Made by a program: the position numbers and the translations under genes
Origin: CALLVY01 sp937899855
GTDB taxonomy: Bacteria; Bacteroidota; Bacteroidia; Chitinophagales; Saprospiraceae
NCBI GenBank assembly: GCA_039820405.1
Contig: JBCBQC010000037.1
Location: 1 to 57,236 of the forward strand
DNA: 57,236 nt
Direction of reading: 5' to 3'
The notes under the pieces: model-generated
What the model was told of the DNA's origin: nothing
What the model saw: the letters and a program-made list of their open reading frames with translations, nothing else
Databases searched by the model: none
Shown: piece by piece, positions 1 to 7,945 of the stretch
How the letters are laid out: each line of letters opens with the position of its first letter
Position numbering within the stretch: the stretch's first letter is position 1

Positions 1-988
1 GCAAGGGCTCCCCACTTTGGATACGGGTCCGCCGGGCTTCGACCTCCGCCTCCGTCAGCTGGTGCTGCGCCAGGGTTTGTTTGACGGATACCGCTCTTTC
101 CACCATGGTCCGCTGGCCGTCTACCTCGCGCCAGTCGATAAAGTCCCGAACCACGGGTAGCCGTCGCAGGGCCTGGTCCACGGGGGGACGGCAGGCCAGC
201 AGACTTTTGGTGTAGGCGTGCTGGGGGCGGAGAAAAATATCGCGGACGGGGCCCTGTTCCACAATCCGCCCCTGGTACATGACCACCACCCGATCCGCAA
301 TGTCGGCGATGACGCCCAGGTCGTGGGTGATAAAGACGATGGCGGCTTCCATCTCCCGCTTGAGGTCGGACATCAGGTCGAGGATGGCCTTTTGGACGGT
401 GACGTCGAGGGCGGTGGTGGGTTCGTCGGCGATGAGCACCTGGGGTTGGCAACTCATGGCCATAGCGATCATGACCCGTTGCTTTTGTCCCCCCGAAATT
501 TGGTGGGGATAGGCGGCGTAGATGCGTTCGGGATCGGGCAATTGGACGCGGGCGAAGAGGTCGAGGACGAGCTGTCGGGCGCGGGTACGGTCCAGGCGCT
601 GGTGCAACTGGATGGCCTCCAGGACCTGGCTCCCGCAGGTAAAGACGGGGTTGAGGGAGCTCATGGGTTCTTGGAAGATCATGGCCAGGTCCTTGCCGCG
701 GAGGGGGCGCATTTCTTTTTCGGGGAGCCGGAGCAGGTCGATGGGGGGGCGGTCGCCGCCGGGGTGGTAGAGGATTTGCCCCCCGACGATCCGGCCGGCG
801 GGCTGAGGTACGAGCCGCATGATGGAAAGCGAGGTGACGGATTTTCCCGAGCCGGATTCCCCGACGATGCCGAGGGTTTCGCCGCGGTAGAGGCAAAAAT
901 TGATGCGATCGACCGCTTTTACCGTTCCTTCTTCGGTTTGGAACTGGGTTTGGAGGTCGATAATTTCCAGCAACTTAGTCGCGCTCAT
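1..988 (-). CDS. Peptide ABC transporter ATP-binding protein (DppD/OppD family), 3' end cut by the window
   Basis: This gene encodes the cytoplasmic ATPase of a dipeptide/oligopeptide importer, which powers peptide uptake through DppB/DppC-type permeases. Read on the minus strand from the ATG at 988, the protein shows Walker A GESGSGKS (residues 43-50), a Q-loop in IFQEPMSSLNP, the signature SGGQKQR, Walker B VLIADEPTTALD and the H-loop FITHDLG. An OppD/F-type extension follows (RVVVMYQGRIVEQG). The frame stays open to base 1, about 329 codons, so the stop lies outside. Many Bacteroidota carry a fused two-ATPase version of about 600 residues, and this could be its first half, which cannot be decided here. 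It starts 6 bases after the RNase D stop and may share its transcript. A matching DppB permease lies 12 kb away, not adjacent. Confidence 0.9.
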   Translation of the reverse strand, partial: MSATKLLEIIDLQTQFQTEEGTVKAVDRINFCLYRGETLGIVGESGSGKSVTSLSIMRLVPQPAGRIVGGQILYHPGGDRPPIDLLRLPEKEMRPLRGKDLAMIFQEPMSSLNPVFTCGSQVLEAIQLHQRLDRTRARQLVLDLFARVQLPDPERIYAAYPHQISGGQKQRVMIAMAMSCQPQVLIADEPTTALDVTVQKAILDLMSDLKREMEAAIVFITHDLGVIADIADRVVVMYQGRIVEQGPVRDIFLRPQHAYTKSLLACRPPVDQALRRLPVVRDFIDWREVDGQRTMVERAVSVKQTLAQHQLTEAEVEARRTRIQSGEPL

Positions 989-994
989 GGCTCC

Positions 995-2179
995 CTATTT
1001 CTGCCCCAATTGGATGGTACATTTGCCCGCTTCCATGTGTACTTCCAGATTTTGTCGGTCGCGCAACCAACTGATGAGTTCAGGCCCCAAGACCTTTTGA
1101 CGCCAGCCGCTTTCGAGCAGGGGGTCGAAGTATTTGAGGTCGGAGCGCATTTTTTTAAAATTGGCCCGGTTGGTCAGCAAATCCGGGGAGATGTTCTTTT
1201 TTTGGCAGGTAATTTTGATCAGGATTTGGAGCATCTCCATCATGATGTCCTCCTGCGAGCTCTTGTTGTGTTTGGGGGGAATGCGTTTGAGGATGGCGCG
1301 TTCCTCCTCCGTTGCTTTGGGCTGAAACAGGGCGTTGAAGGTTTCCCAGTGGTTTTGAACGATGCCATTGGGAATGCGGCGGTGATTCTTGAGGGCGCCC
1401 TTGCCGGATTTGATGTTGCGGATGATAAAGCCGATGTACTTGGCGGGCAGGATCATCTCCTTGGAGTAGTTTTTTCGTTCCGCTTGGCGGCGGCGCCACT
1501 CGTAGAGCCGGAGCATAAAGACCTGTTCTTGCTGGGAGAGGCCCAAGATCAAACTGTTGGTGAGGGCTTCCCGGTGGGGATCGAGTTGGTAAAAGGCGGC
1601 CGTCTCCCAACGGGCCAGCTCTTCCGCAAGCCATTCCTTGCGTCCCAATTTGTCCAACTGCTGCCCGATCGAATCCTTGAGCTGGACCAGGTAGACCACG
1701 TCGTCAAGGGCGTAGCGCAGTTGTTTTTTATTCATCGGCCGGGTCTCCCAGTCCGACACGGTGTAGCCCTTGGGCAAACGACGGCCCGTCTCTTGTTCGA
1801 CCAATTTGCTAAAGGACATGGGATAGCGATAGCCCAAAAAACCCGCGGCCACCTGCGAATCGAAGACCTTGCGCGGTACGATGCCGAAGAGGTTGTACAA
1901 CAAGCGGTAATCGTTTTCCCCGGCGTGGGTCACCTTGGTGATGGCCGGGTTTTGGATCATCTCCAGAAAGGGATCAAACTGTTCCAGCGTGATGGGATCG
2001 ATGATGTACAAGCCATGCTCGGTGGCGATCTGGATGGTACACAAGAGGGTGTGATAGCGCTTTTCCCCAACAAACTCCGTGTCAAAGGCCATCCAGTCGA
2101 TCGAGGCGTTCTCCTCCACAAACTGTTGTAAACTGTCCGGGTGGTCGATCAATAAATACTTTTCCGTCTTTGTCTTCAT
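995..2179 (-). CDS. rnd: Ribonuclease D
   Basis: This is a 394-residue DEDDy-type 3'-5' exoribonuclease that trims 3' ends of stable RNAs such as tRNA precursors. Exo I is FDTEF with D33 and E35, Exo II is HAGENDYRLL with D90, and Exo III is YALDD with Y156 and D160; these are the four acidic residues and the tyrosine expected for catalysis. The region from about residue 205 onward (LILGLSQQEQVFMLRLYEWR) has the look of the HRDC domains that follow the exonuclease domain. Length is close to the family norm. The ATG at 2179 is used, with a TACCTTTG -7 box 46 bases upstream. The peptide ABC ATPase follows 6 bases downstream. Confidence 0.93.
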   Translation of the reverse strand: MKTKTEKYLLIDHPDSLQQFVEENASIDWMAFDTEFVGEKRYHTLLCTIQIATEHGLYIIDPITLEQFDPFLEMIQNPAITKVTHAGENDYRLLYNLFGIVPRKVFDSQVAAGFLGYRYPMSFSKLVEQETGRRLPKGYTVSDWETRPMNKKQLRYALDDVVYLVQLKDSIGQQLDKLGRKEWLAEELARWETAAFYQLDPHREALTNSLILGLSQQEQVFMLRLYEWRRRQAERKNYSKEMILPAKYIGFIIRNIKSGKGALKNHRRIPNGIVQNHWETFNALFQPKATEEERAILKRIPPKHNKSSQEDIMMEMLQILIKITCQKKNISPDLLTNRANFKKMRSDLKYFDPLLESGWRQKVLGPELISWLRDRQNLEVHMEAGKCTIQLGQK

Positions 2180-2224
2180 ACGTTTTATTCAGCGTGGTTT
2201 AAGCGTCGGTGGCGAGAATCGGTC

Positions 2225-2232
2225 CAAAGGTA
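2225..2232 (-). promoter_or_regulatory. -7 promoter box for rnd
   Basis: The minus strand reads TACCTTTG, an exact fit to the Bacteroidota -7 consensus TAnnTTTG, 46 bases upstream of the rnd ATG. I see no well-spaced -33 TTG; the closest, at 2248-2250, leaves a 15-base spacer. Confidence 0.5.
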
Positions 2233-2403
2233 AAAATAAGTCGGCTACAATCTCAGGGATTATGGTTTTTAGCCCTAAAATACAACCAAAAGTAAGCGGA
2301 TCCGTCTCCTAAGAAGAAGAATTAAATTAATCTTGTCCGCTACCGCTCAATCATATGTCCAAACTTGACTATATTAAGCGCTCGTAAAAAAAGACCATTC
2401 CCT

Positions 2404-5400
2404 ATGAAAGCCGCCAAGCGTTTTTTCCAAATTGTACTGATCCTCCTGCTCCTCATCGTCGGGGCCGCCATCGCCATCCCCTACTTCTTCAAGGACCAAA
2501 TCGTGGCCCGCGTCAAGGAGGACCTCAACAAGAACTTCAATGCCCAAATCGACTTTGCCGACGTCAACCTCTCCCTACTGCGCAATTTTCCCAATTTCTC
2601 CTTTGGCCTGGAGGAATTGACCATCACCGGATCCGGTGATTTTGACCAAGTCCCCCTGATCGCCGCCGAGCAACTGCGGTTTACCCTCGACCTGATGTCG
2701 GTCGTCCAATCGGAACGCCCCATCGAAATCCTGGAGGCCCAAATCGACCAGCCGCTCGTCAATCTGCTCGTGCTACCCAACGGGCGGGTCAACTACGACA
2801 TCGTCAAAGCCTCCGAAACGGCGGCGGTGACGGACAACCCGGCAGCGGAAGCCACCAATTTTGTGATCCAACTCCAGGAATTTGGCATTCAGGACGGTGC
2901 CTTTCAATACGTCGACCAGAGCGCCGGCATCTTCGTCGACTTCAAGGACATCAACCACCGGGGCCGGGGCGATTTTACGCAGGACATCTTTGACCTCGTC
3001 ACCGACACCCAAATTGGCAGCATGACCGTCAACAGTGGGGGCATCAACTACCTGTACCAGACCCGGGGTGCCTTTGACCTGACCCTCCGCGCCGACCTTC
3101 CCCAAAACACCTACACTTTCCAAGAAAACGTCCTCCACCTCAACGAACTCCAACTCAATGCCGACGGCGCCATCCAGCTGCTCGATGCCGCCTACGGAAT
3201 CGACCTGACTTTCCAGGCTCCTCAGAACAACTTCAAGCACTTTTTATCCCTCCTCCCCCACGCCTACACTGCCGACTATGCGGAGGTCGAAGCCACGGGG
3301 CAGCTCGATCTGTCGGGCTTCGTCAAGGGCACGCTGGATTTGGACCGGGGGACCTACCCCGCCTTTGGCATTGACTTGGGCATCCAAAACGGCGCCTTCC
3401 AGTACCCCGATCTGCCCCTGGGCATCCAGGACATCGCTACCCGTACCAAAATCAATAGCCCCTCCAGCGATTTCGACCAAATTACGGTCGACGTCCCCCA
3501 GTTCAAACTCAAGCTCGGGGATCATCCCTTCGAGGGGCGTTTTAAGCTCCAAACCCCCATTTCGGATCCCGACATCGACACCCAAATCAAAGGCTTGATC
3601 GACCTGGCCGAATTTTCCAAGGCCTTTCCGATGGAGGAGATTGGCGAGCTCAGTGGCCGCATCAATACCGATTTGACCGCGGTGGCCCGCTTGTCGGATG
3701 TGGACGGGGGCAATTACGAGGACGTCAATATGGCCGGAAAAATTCAGGTGGATGGCTTCAACTACCAAGCTCCCGATTTGCCCAAGGTCGTGGTTCGGAC
3801 CCTCGATCTGGATTTTAACCCCCGGCGGGTGGTGGTGGATAATCTGGACCTCAAAATGGGCAATAGCGATCTGCGGGGCAGTGGTAGTATCGATAATATT
3901 CTCGCTTATTTCTCCCCCGACAAGACCATGCGGGGGGACTTTAAGATGCGTTCCCAGTTTTTTGACAGTAACGAGTGGTTGGAAGACGGAGCGGAAGGTG
4001 ACGAGCCAAGCGTGGCGGAAACGACGGCAACGACGGCAACGACGGAGGAAACGACCGCGGAGGAAACGGCGGTATTCGATCGTTTTGATTTTCGGTTGGA
4101 CGCCGAGATCGACCGCCTATTGTACGACATCTACGAAATTCGGGAGTCGGCCCTCGTGGGGCGCGTGACGCCCTCGGAGGCCAACATCGACCGCTTCCGA
4201 ATGCTCCTCGGCCCCAGTGATCTAGCGGGCTCCGGGCGGATCACCAATATTTTTAATTACCTCTACGGGAACGGGACGCTCGGCGGGCAGATCGCGCTGC
4301 GCTCCAAGCTTTTCGACCTCAATCCCTTTATGGAGGAAGGCGAAGGAGGCGAAGCCGAGGCCAAAGCCATTGCGGAGGAAGAGAACTTGGAGCCCTTTAT
4401 CGTACCCGAAAACATCGACCTGACAATCTATGCGGACGTGGACCGGGTCTTGTACACCGATTTGACCCTGCGGGACCTCGAGGGCACTTTGAAGGTGGCG
4501 GATCAGGCGGTTCGCTTTGAGTATTGCGAGGCGCGGACCCTGGGGGGGCTGATGCGGATCGACGGCGGCTACGATACCAAGGACCCCAACAAACCGGGTT
4601 TTGATCTCCAGTACGCCATCAAACGTTTTGATTTTCAGGAAACCTTTAAAAAGTTCAACACTTTTGCCCAACTGGCTCCCATCGCTAAATTTATCGAGGG
4701 CACCTTTAGCTCGCGGATGTCCTTCGCCGGCACGCTCGACGAAAACCTCTCGCCGGTCTTTGACGACATCAATGCGGATGGCTTTTTACAGACCATCAAC
4801 GGGGTGGTCCGCAATTTTGCGCCGCTGGAAAAAATTGGCAGCCAACTCAATATCGACCTGTTTAAAAAATTCGAGATCAAGGATACCAAAAACTGGTTTG
4901 AGATCAAGGACGGCAAGGTGGTGGTCAAGGAGTTTCCGCTCCAACAGCAGGGTATCGACATGCTCATTGGGGGCAGCCACGGCCCGAATCAGGACATGGA
5001 CTACCAGATCAAGGCCAAAATTCCCCGCGAGCTCTTGGACAAGGCGGGGATCGGACAGGCGGCGGATAAGGGTTTGAACTTTCTCAAGTCGGAAGCCGGC
5101 AAAGTGGGGCTCAACATCGATGTGGGGGAATTTATCAACGTATTGATCAATTTGACCGGCAATATGGAGGACCCCAAGGTCAAGTTTAAGGTCCTCGGAG
5201 CGGGGGGAGAAAAGAGCCTGGTCGAACAGGCCAAGGAGGAGGTCAAGGCCATCGCGGAGGAGAAGGTGGAAGAGGTCAAGGAGGAGGTGGTGGAAAAGGT
5301 GGAGGAGCAAAAGGAGGACCTCAAGGCCAAGATGGATGCGGAGATCAAGGGCATCATGGACGCGGCCGAAAAGCAGGCCCAGCGCATCCGCGATGGGGGC

Positions 5401-5640
5401 AAGCAAGCGGCGGATGAGGTCCGCAAACAGGCGAAGCAGCAGTCGGACAAGCTCATCAAGGAGGCGGGCAGCAATGCGCTGAAAAAGCGGCTGGCGGAAG
5501 CCACGGCGAAGAAAATCCGCCAGAAGGCGGATAAGGAGGCGACCAAACTGGAGCAGGAGGCCAATCAAAAGGCCGATCAGGTGATGAGTAAGGCTCGTCA
5601 GCAGGCCGATCAGGTGCGCCAGCGTTATGGCGACCTGTAA
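2404..5640 (+). CDS. AsmA-like envelope protein with a long charged helical C-terminus
   Basis: This is a 1078-residue protein of the AsmA superfamily, whose members are inner-membrane-anchored and rich in beta-structure and are linked to outer-membrane assembly or phospholipid transport. The start MKAAKRFFQ is followed by one membrane segment (about residues 8-28) and the typical AsmA opening, where a DLNKNFNAQIDFADVNLSLL stretch leads into repeated beta-strand blocks. A short Thr/Glu repeat (ETTATTATTEETTAEET, about residues 538-555) interrupts the middle. The last 145 or so residues (from base 5203) switch to Ala/Lys/Glu/Gln-rich sequence with almost no glycine or proline, predicted to be a long helix or coiled coil, which is not a usual AsmA feature. 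I chose the ATG at 2404 over an upstream start because the membrane anchor follows directly. The exact substrate is unknown. Confidence 0.82.
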   Translation: MKAAKRFFQIVLILLLLIVGAAIAIPYFFKDQIVARVKEDLNKNFNAQIDFADVNLSLLRNFPNFSFGLEELTITGSGDFDQVPLIAAEQLRFTLDLMSVVQSERPIEILEAQIDQPLVNLLVLPNGRVNYDIVKASETAAVTDNPAAEATNFVIQLQEFGIQDGAFQYVDQSAGIFVDFKDINHRGRGDFTQDIFDLVTDTQIGSMTVNSGGINYLYQTRGAFDLTLRADLPQNTYTFQENVLHLNELQLNADGAIQLLDAAYGIDLTFQAPQNNFKHFLSLLPHAYTADYAEVEATGQLDLSGFVKGTLDLDRGTYPAFGIDLGIQNGAFQYPDLPLGIQDIATRTKINSPSSDFDQITVDVPQFKLKLGDHPFEGRFKLQTPISDPDIDTQIKGLIDLAEFSKAFPMEEIGELSGRINTDLTAVARLSDVDGGNYEDVNMAGKIQVDGFNYQAPDLPKVVVRTLDLDFNPRRVVVDNLDLKMGNSDLRGSGSIDNILAYFSPDKTMRGDFKMRSQFFDSNEWLEDGAEGDEPSVAETTATTATTEETTAEETAVFDRFDFRLDAEIDRLLYDIYEIRESALVGRVTPSEANIDRFRMLLGPSDLAGSGRITNIFNYLYGNGTLGGQIALRSKLFDLNPFMEEGEGGEAEAKAIAEEENLEPFIVPENIDLTIYADVDRVLYTDLTLRDLEGTLKVADQAVRFEYCEARTLGGLMRIDGGYDTKDPNKPGFDLQYAIKRFDFQETFKKFNTFAQLAPIAKFIEGTFSSRMSFAGTLDENLSPVFDDINADGFLQTINGVVRNFAPLEKIGSQLNIDLFKKFEIKDTKNWFEIKDGKVVVKEFPLQQQGIDMLIGGSHGPNQDMDYQIKAKIPRELLDKAGIGQAADKGLNFLKSEAGKVGLNIDVGEFINVLINLTGNMEDPKVKFKVLGAGGEKSLVEQAKEEVKAIAEEKVEEVKEEVVEKVEEQKEDLKAKMDAEIKGIMDAAEKQAQRIRDGGKQAADEVRKQAKQQSDKLIKEAGSNALKKRLAEATAKKIRQKADKEATKLEQEANQKADQVMSKARQQADQVRQRYGDL

Positions 5641-5686
5641 GGGCGGGGAGGGAAAAATTTAGTTCGGCAAAATCCGGCGTTTTCGC

Positions 5687-5694
5687 TACATTTG
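5687..5694 (+). promoter_or_regulatory. -7 promoter box for purB
   Basis: TACATTTG matches TAnnTTTG and lies 46 bases before the purB ATG, in the short gap after the AsmA-like gene. No clear -33 element is visible. Confidence 0.5.
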
Positions 5695-5740
5695 CACGAC
5701 TATTATCCGGCACGAAGCCGGTTCCGTAAATCCAACGAAC

Positions 5741-7075
5741 ATGCTAACTGCGATTTCTCCCATCGACGGAAGATACCACGAGAAAACCAAGGCACTTTCC
5801 CAGTACTTCTCGGAATTTGCCCTCATCAAGTACCGCGTATTTGTCGAAATCCAATACTTCATTGCCCTGTGTCAGCATCCGCTCCCCCAATTGGAAGGTT
5901 TTGACCTGGAGCGGGTGGATGCGCTCAACGAGATGTTTGAAAATTTCAACCTCCAGGACGCCATCCACATCAAAAATATTGAAAAGACCACCAACCACGA
6001 CGTCAAGGCGGTCGAGTACTTTCTCAAGCAAAAGTTCGATAAATTGGGGCTGGGGGAATACAAGGAATTCATCCACTTTGGACTTACCTCCCAGGACATC
6101 AACAACACGGCGACTCCCCTGCTGGTCAAGCAGGCCATGAGCGAGGTCTACCACCCGATGCTCAAACAAATCCGCCAGTCGCTCCTGGAAGCCGTCGAAG
6201 AATGGGCCAGCGTTCCGATGCTGGCGCGCACCCACGGCCAACCCGCCTCCCCCACCCTGCTGGGCAAGGAATTTCGGGTCTTCCTCGAACGCCTCGACAA
6301 CCAGACCCAACTGCTACAGCAGATTCCCCCCACCGCCAAATTCGGCGGCGCCACCGGCAATTTTAACGCCCACTACGTCGCCTACCCTTCCATCAACTGG
6401 GGTCACTTTGGCAATCACTTCGTCTCCGAATACCTGGGCCTCCAGCGCCTCCAATACACCACCCAGATCGACCACTACGACAATCTGGCCGCGCTCTGTA
6501 TGAACCTCAAGCGGATCAATACCATCCTGATCGACCTGTGCCGGGACGTGTGGACCTACATCTCGATGGAGTACTTTAAGCAAAAGGTCGTCGCCGGTGA
6601 GGTAGGCTCCTCCGCCATGCCACACAAGGTGAATCCGATCGATTTTGAAAATGCCGAGGGCAACCTGGGAATCGCCAACGCCATCTTTACCCACCTGGCC
6701 GACAAACTGCCCGTCTCCCGCCTCCAGCGCGACCTCACCGACAGCACCGTACTGCGCAACCTGGGTGTTCCCGTGGCGCATACGATCATTGCCTTTCGAT
6801 CCATCCTCAAGGGCATGAGCAAGTTACTCCTAAACGAGCAACAGCTCCGAGCGGACCTGGAAAGCAACTGGATGGTGGTGGCCGAAGCGATTCAAAATAT
6901 TCTCCGGCGGGAGGGCTACCCCCAACCCTACGAAGCGCTAAAGGCCCTGACCCGAGGCAAGGCCACCGTGAGCCGGGAAGACATCCACGCCTTTATCGAC
7001 GGCCTCCACATCGAGGCCATTATCAAAGAAGAATTGAAATTGGTTACGCCACAAAATTACGTGGGCGGACTGTAG
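5741..7075 (+). CDS. purB: Adenylosuccinate lyase
   Basis: This cytoplasmic enzyme of purine synthesis cleaves adenylosuccinate to AMP and fumarate, and SAICAR to AICAR and fumarate. The 444-residue protein has the family N-terminus ISPIDGRYH, the catalytic histidine region ARTHGQPASPT, and the fumarase/aspartase signature loop GSSAMPHKVNPIDFENAEGN, whose serine is the catalytic base. Length and motif order match the E. coli-type PurB. The ATG at 5741 gives the family N-terminus, and its own -7 box (5687-5694) suggests independent transcription. It converges on the channel gene with only 24 bases between the two stops. Confidence 0.96.
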   Translation: MLTAISPIDGRYHEKTKALSQYFSEFALIKYRVFVEIQYFIALCQHPLPQLEGFDLERVDALNEMFENFNLQDAIHIKNIEKTTNHDVKAVEYFLKQKFDKLGLGEYKEFIHFGLTSQDINNTATPLLVKQAMSEVYHPMLKQIRQSLLEAVEEWASVPMLARTHGQPASPTLLGKEFRVFLERLDNQTQLLQQIPPTAKFGGATGNFNAHYVAYPSINWGHFGNHFVSEYLGLQRLQYTTQIDHYDNLAALCMNLKRINTILIDLCRDVWTYISMEYFKQKVVAGEVGSSAMPHKVNPIDFENAEGNLGIANAIFTHLADKLPVSRLQRDLTDSTVLRNLGVPVAHTIIAFRSILKGMSKLLLNEQQLRADLESNWMVVAEAIQNILRREGYPQPYEALKALTRGKATVSREDIHAFIDGLHIEAIIKEELKLVTPQNYVGGL

Positions 7076-7099
7076 TAGGCAGCGGCCAATGCTACCCGA

Positions 7100-7915
7100 T
7101 CAGGCTTTGTTTTCGAGTAGGGATTTGAGTTCCGCAATCTGCTGCTGGAGGTCATCGATCTTTCGCTCCAGGTCTTGATTGTTGTCGATCGTCATCTCAT
7201 CGACGAAGACGGCATTGGCCAGGGACATGCCCAGGATTCCCCCCACCAGCACGATGATGGCAGAATACAGTCGGGCAAAACCAATAATCCAGCTGCCGTA
7301 GGGACTGCCCTGTCGTTCGACGGCCAGGGCAATCTCACTGGGGATTTCGTTCCATCCTTCAATCGTAAACATCTGAAAGATGTGGTAGCTCGATACCAGG
7401 GGGTCGCCAAAGTATTCGGGGACCAGTTGACCAAAAAAGTGACAGGTAAACAGGGCGAGGATAAAGTTGGCGATCAGGAGGGCCAGGAAGAGAAAAACCG
7501 ACGCTTTGATGGCGCGTTTGAGGCCGCTGACCAGCATGTCCATGTGGGGTACGAAACGCATAAAGCGGATGATGCGCGCCAGGCGCAGCAGGCGTAGAAT
7601 CTTGAGTAAGGAGGTATTGGGCAGTAGTGGAAAGCCGAGGTAGTGCAGAAGAGAGGGAATGCTGGCTACCGCAATCACAAAATCGAAGATGTTCCAGCCG
7701 TCCGAAAAATAGCGCTGGGCCCGATAATGGGCGATTTTCACCAGTGCCTCGACGATAAAGAATACGACAAAGACGTGATCCACAAAATCGAGGAAGGAAA
7801 AAAACGTGGGACTCCCTTGTTTCAATTGGGGGAAGTAGAGCAAGAAAATGACCACGGCGTTGGCCACGATGGCCCACAAAATTTTCTTTTCACTGAGGAA
7901 GAGGCGTCGTATCAT
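7100..7915 (-). CDS. Single-domain voltage-gated cation channel (BacNav-like)
   Basis: This is a 271-residue, six-transmembrane ion channel subunit expected to form tetramers in the inner membrane. S4 is very clear: basic residues at every third position (K105, R108, R111, R114, R117, R120) in a hydrophobic helix. The pore loop is FTIEGWNEIPS, with T184, E186, W188 and E190 in the places taken by the TLESW filter of NaChBac-type sodium channels; the E-G-W form also resembles calcium-channel repeats. S6 is followed by a short acidic neck and a C-terminal coiled coil (LERKIDDLQQQIAEL), as in bacterial sodium channels. I infer permeability to Na+ and possibly Ca2+; selectivity cannot be read from sequence alone. 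A potassium channel is ruled out by the lack of a GYG/GFG filter. Confidence 0.88.
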   Translation of the reverse strand: MIRRLFLSEKKILWAIVANAVVIFLLYFPQLKQGSPTFFSFLDFVDHVFVVFFIVEALVKIAHYRAQRYFSDGWNIFDFVIAVASIPSLLHYLGFPLLPNTSLLKILRLLRLARIIRFMRFVPHMDMLVSGLKRAIKASVFLFLALLIANFILALFTCHFFGQLVPEYFGDPLVSSYHIFQMFTIEGWNEIPSEIALAVERQGSPYGSWIIGFARLYSAIIVLVGGILGMSLANAVFVDEMTIDNNQDLERKIDDLQQQIAELKSLLENKA

Positions 7916-7945
7916 AGCAATACCGAGCGTGATGCTTGGGACGAT

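Noticed and set aside
218..2131. Long plus-strand open frame (637 codons) over the ABC ATPase and RNase D
   Set aside because: It is antisense to two clear conserved genes, is rich in shadow-frame composition (Gly/Asp/His), and has no family motifs.
4010..4070. Thr/Glu near-repeats in the AsmA-like gene as a tandem-repeat locus
   Set aside because: The unit is short (nine bases, two to three copies) and translates in frame; it is a protein linker.
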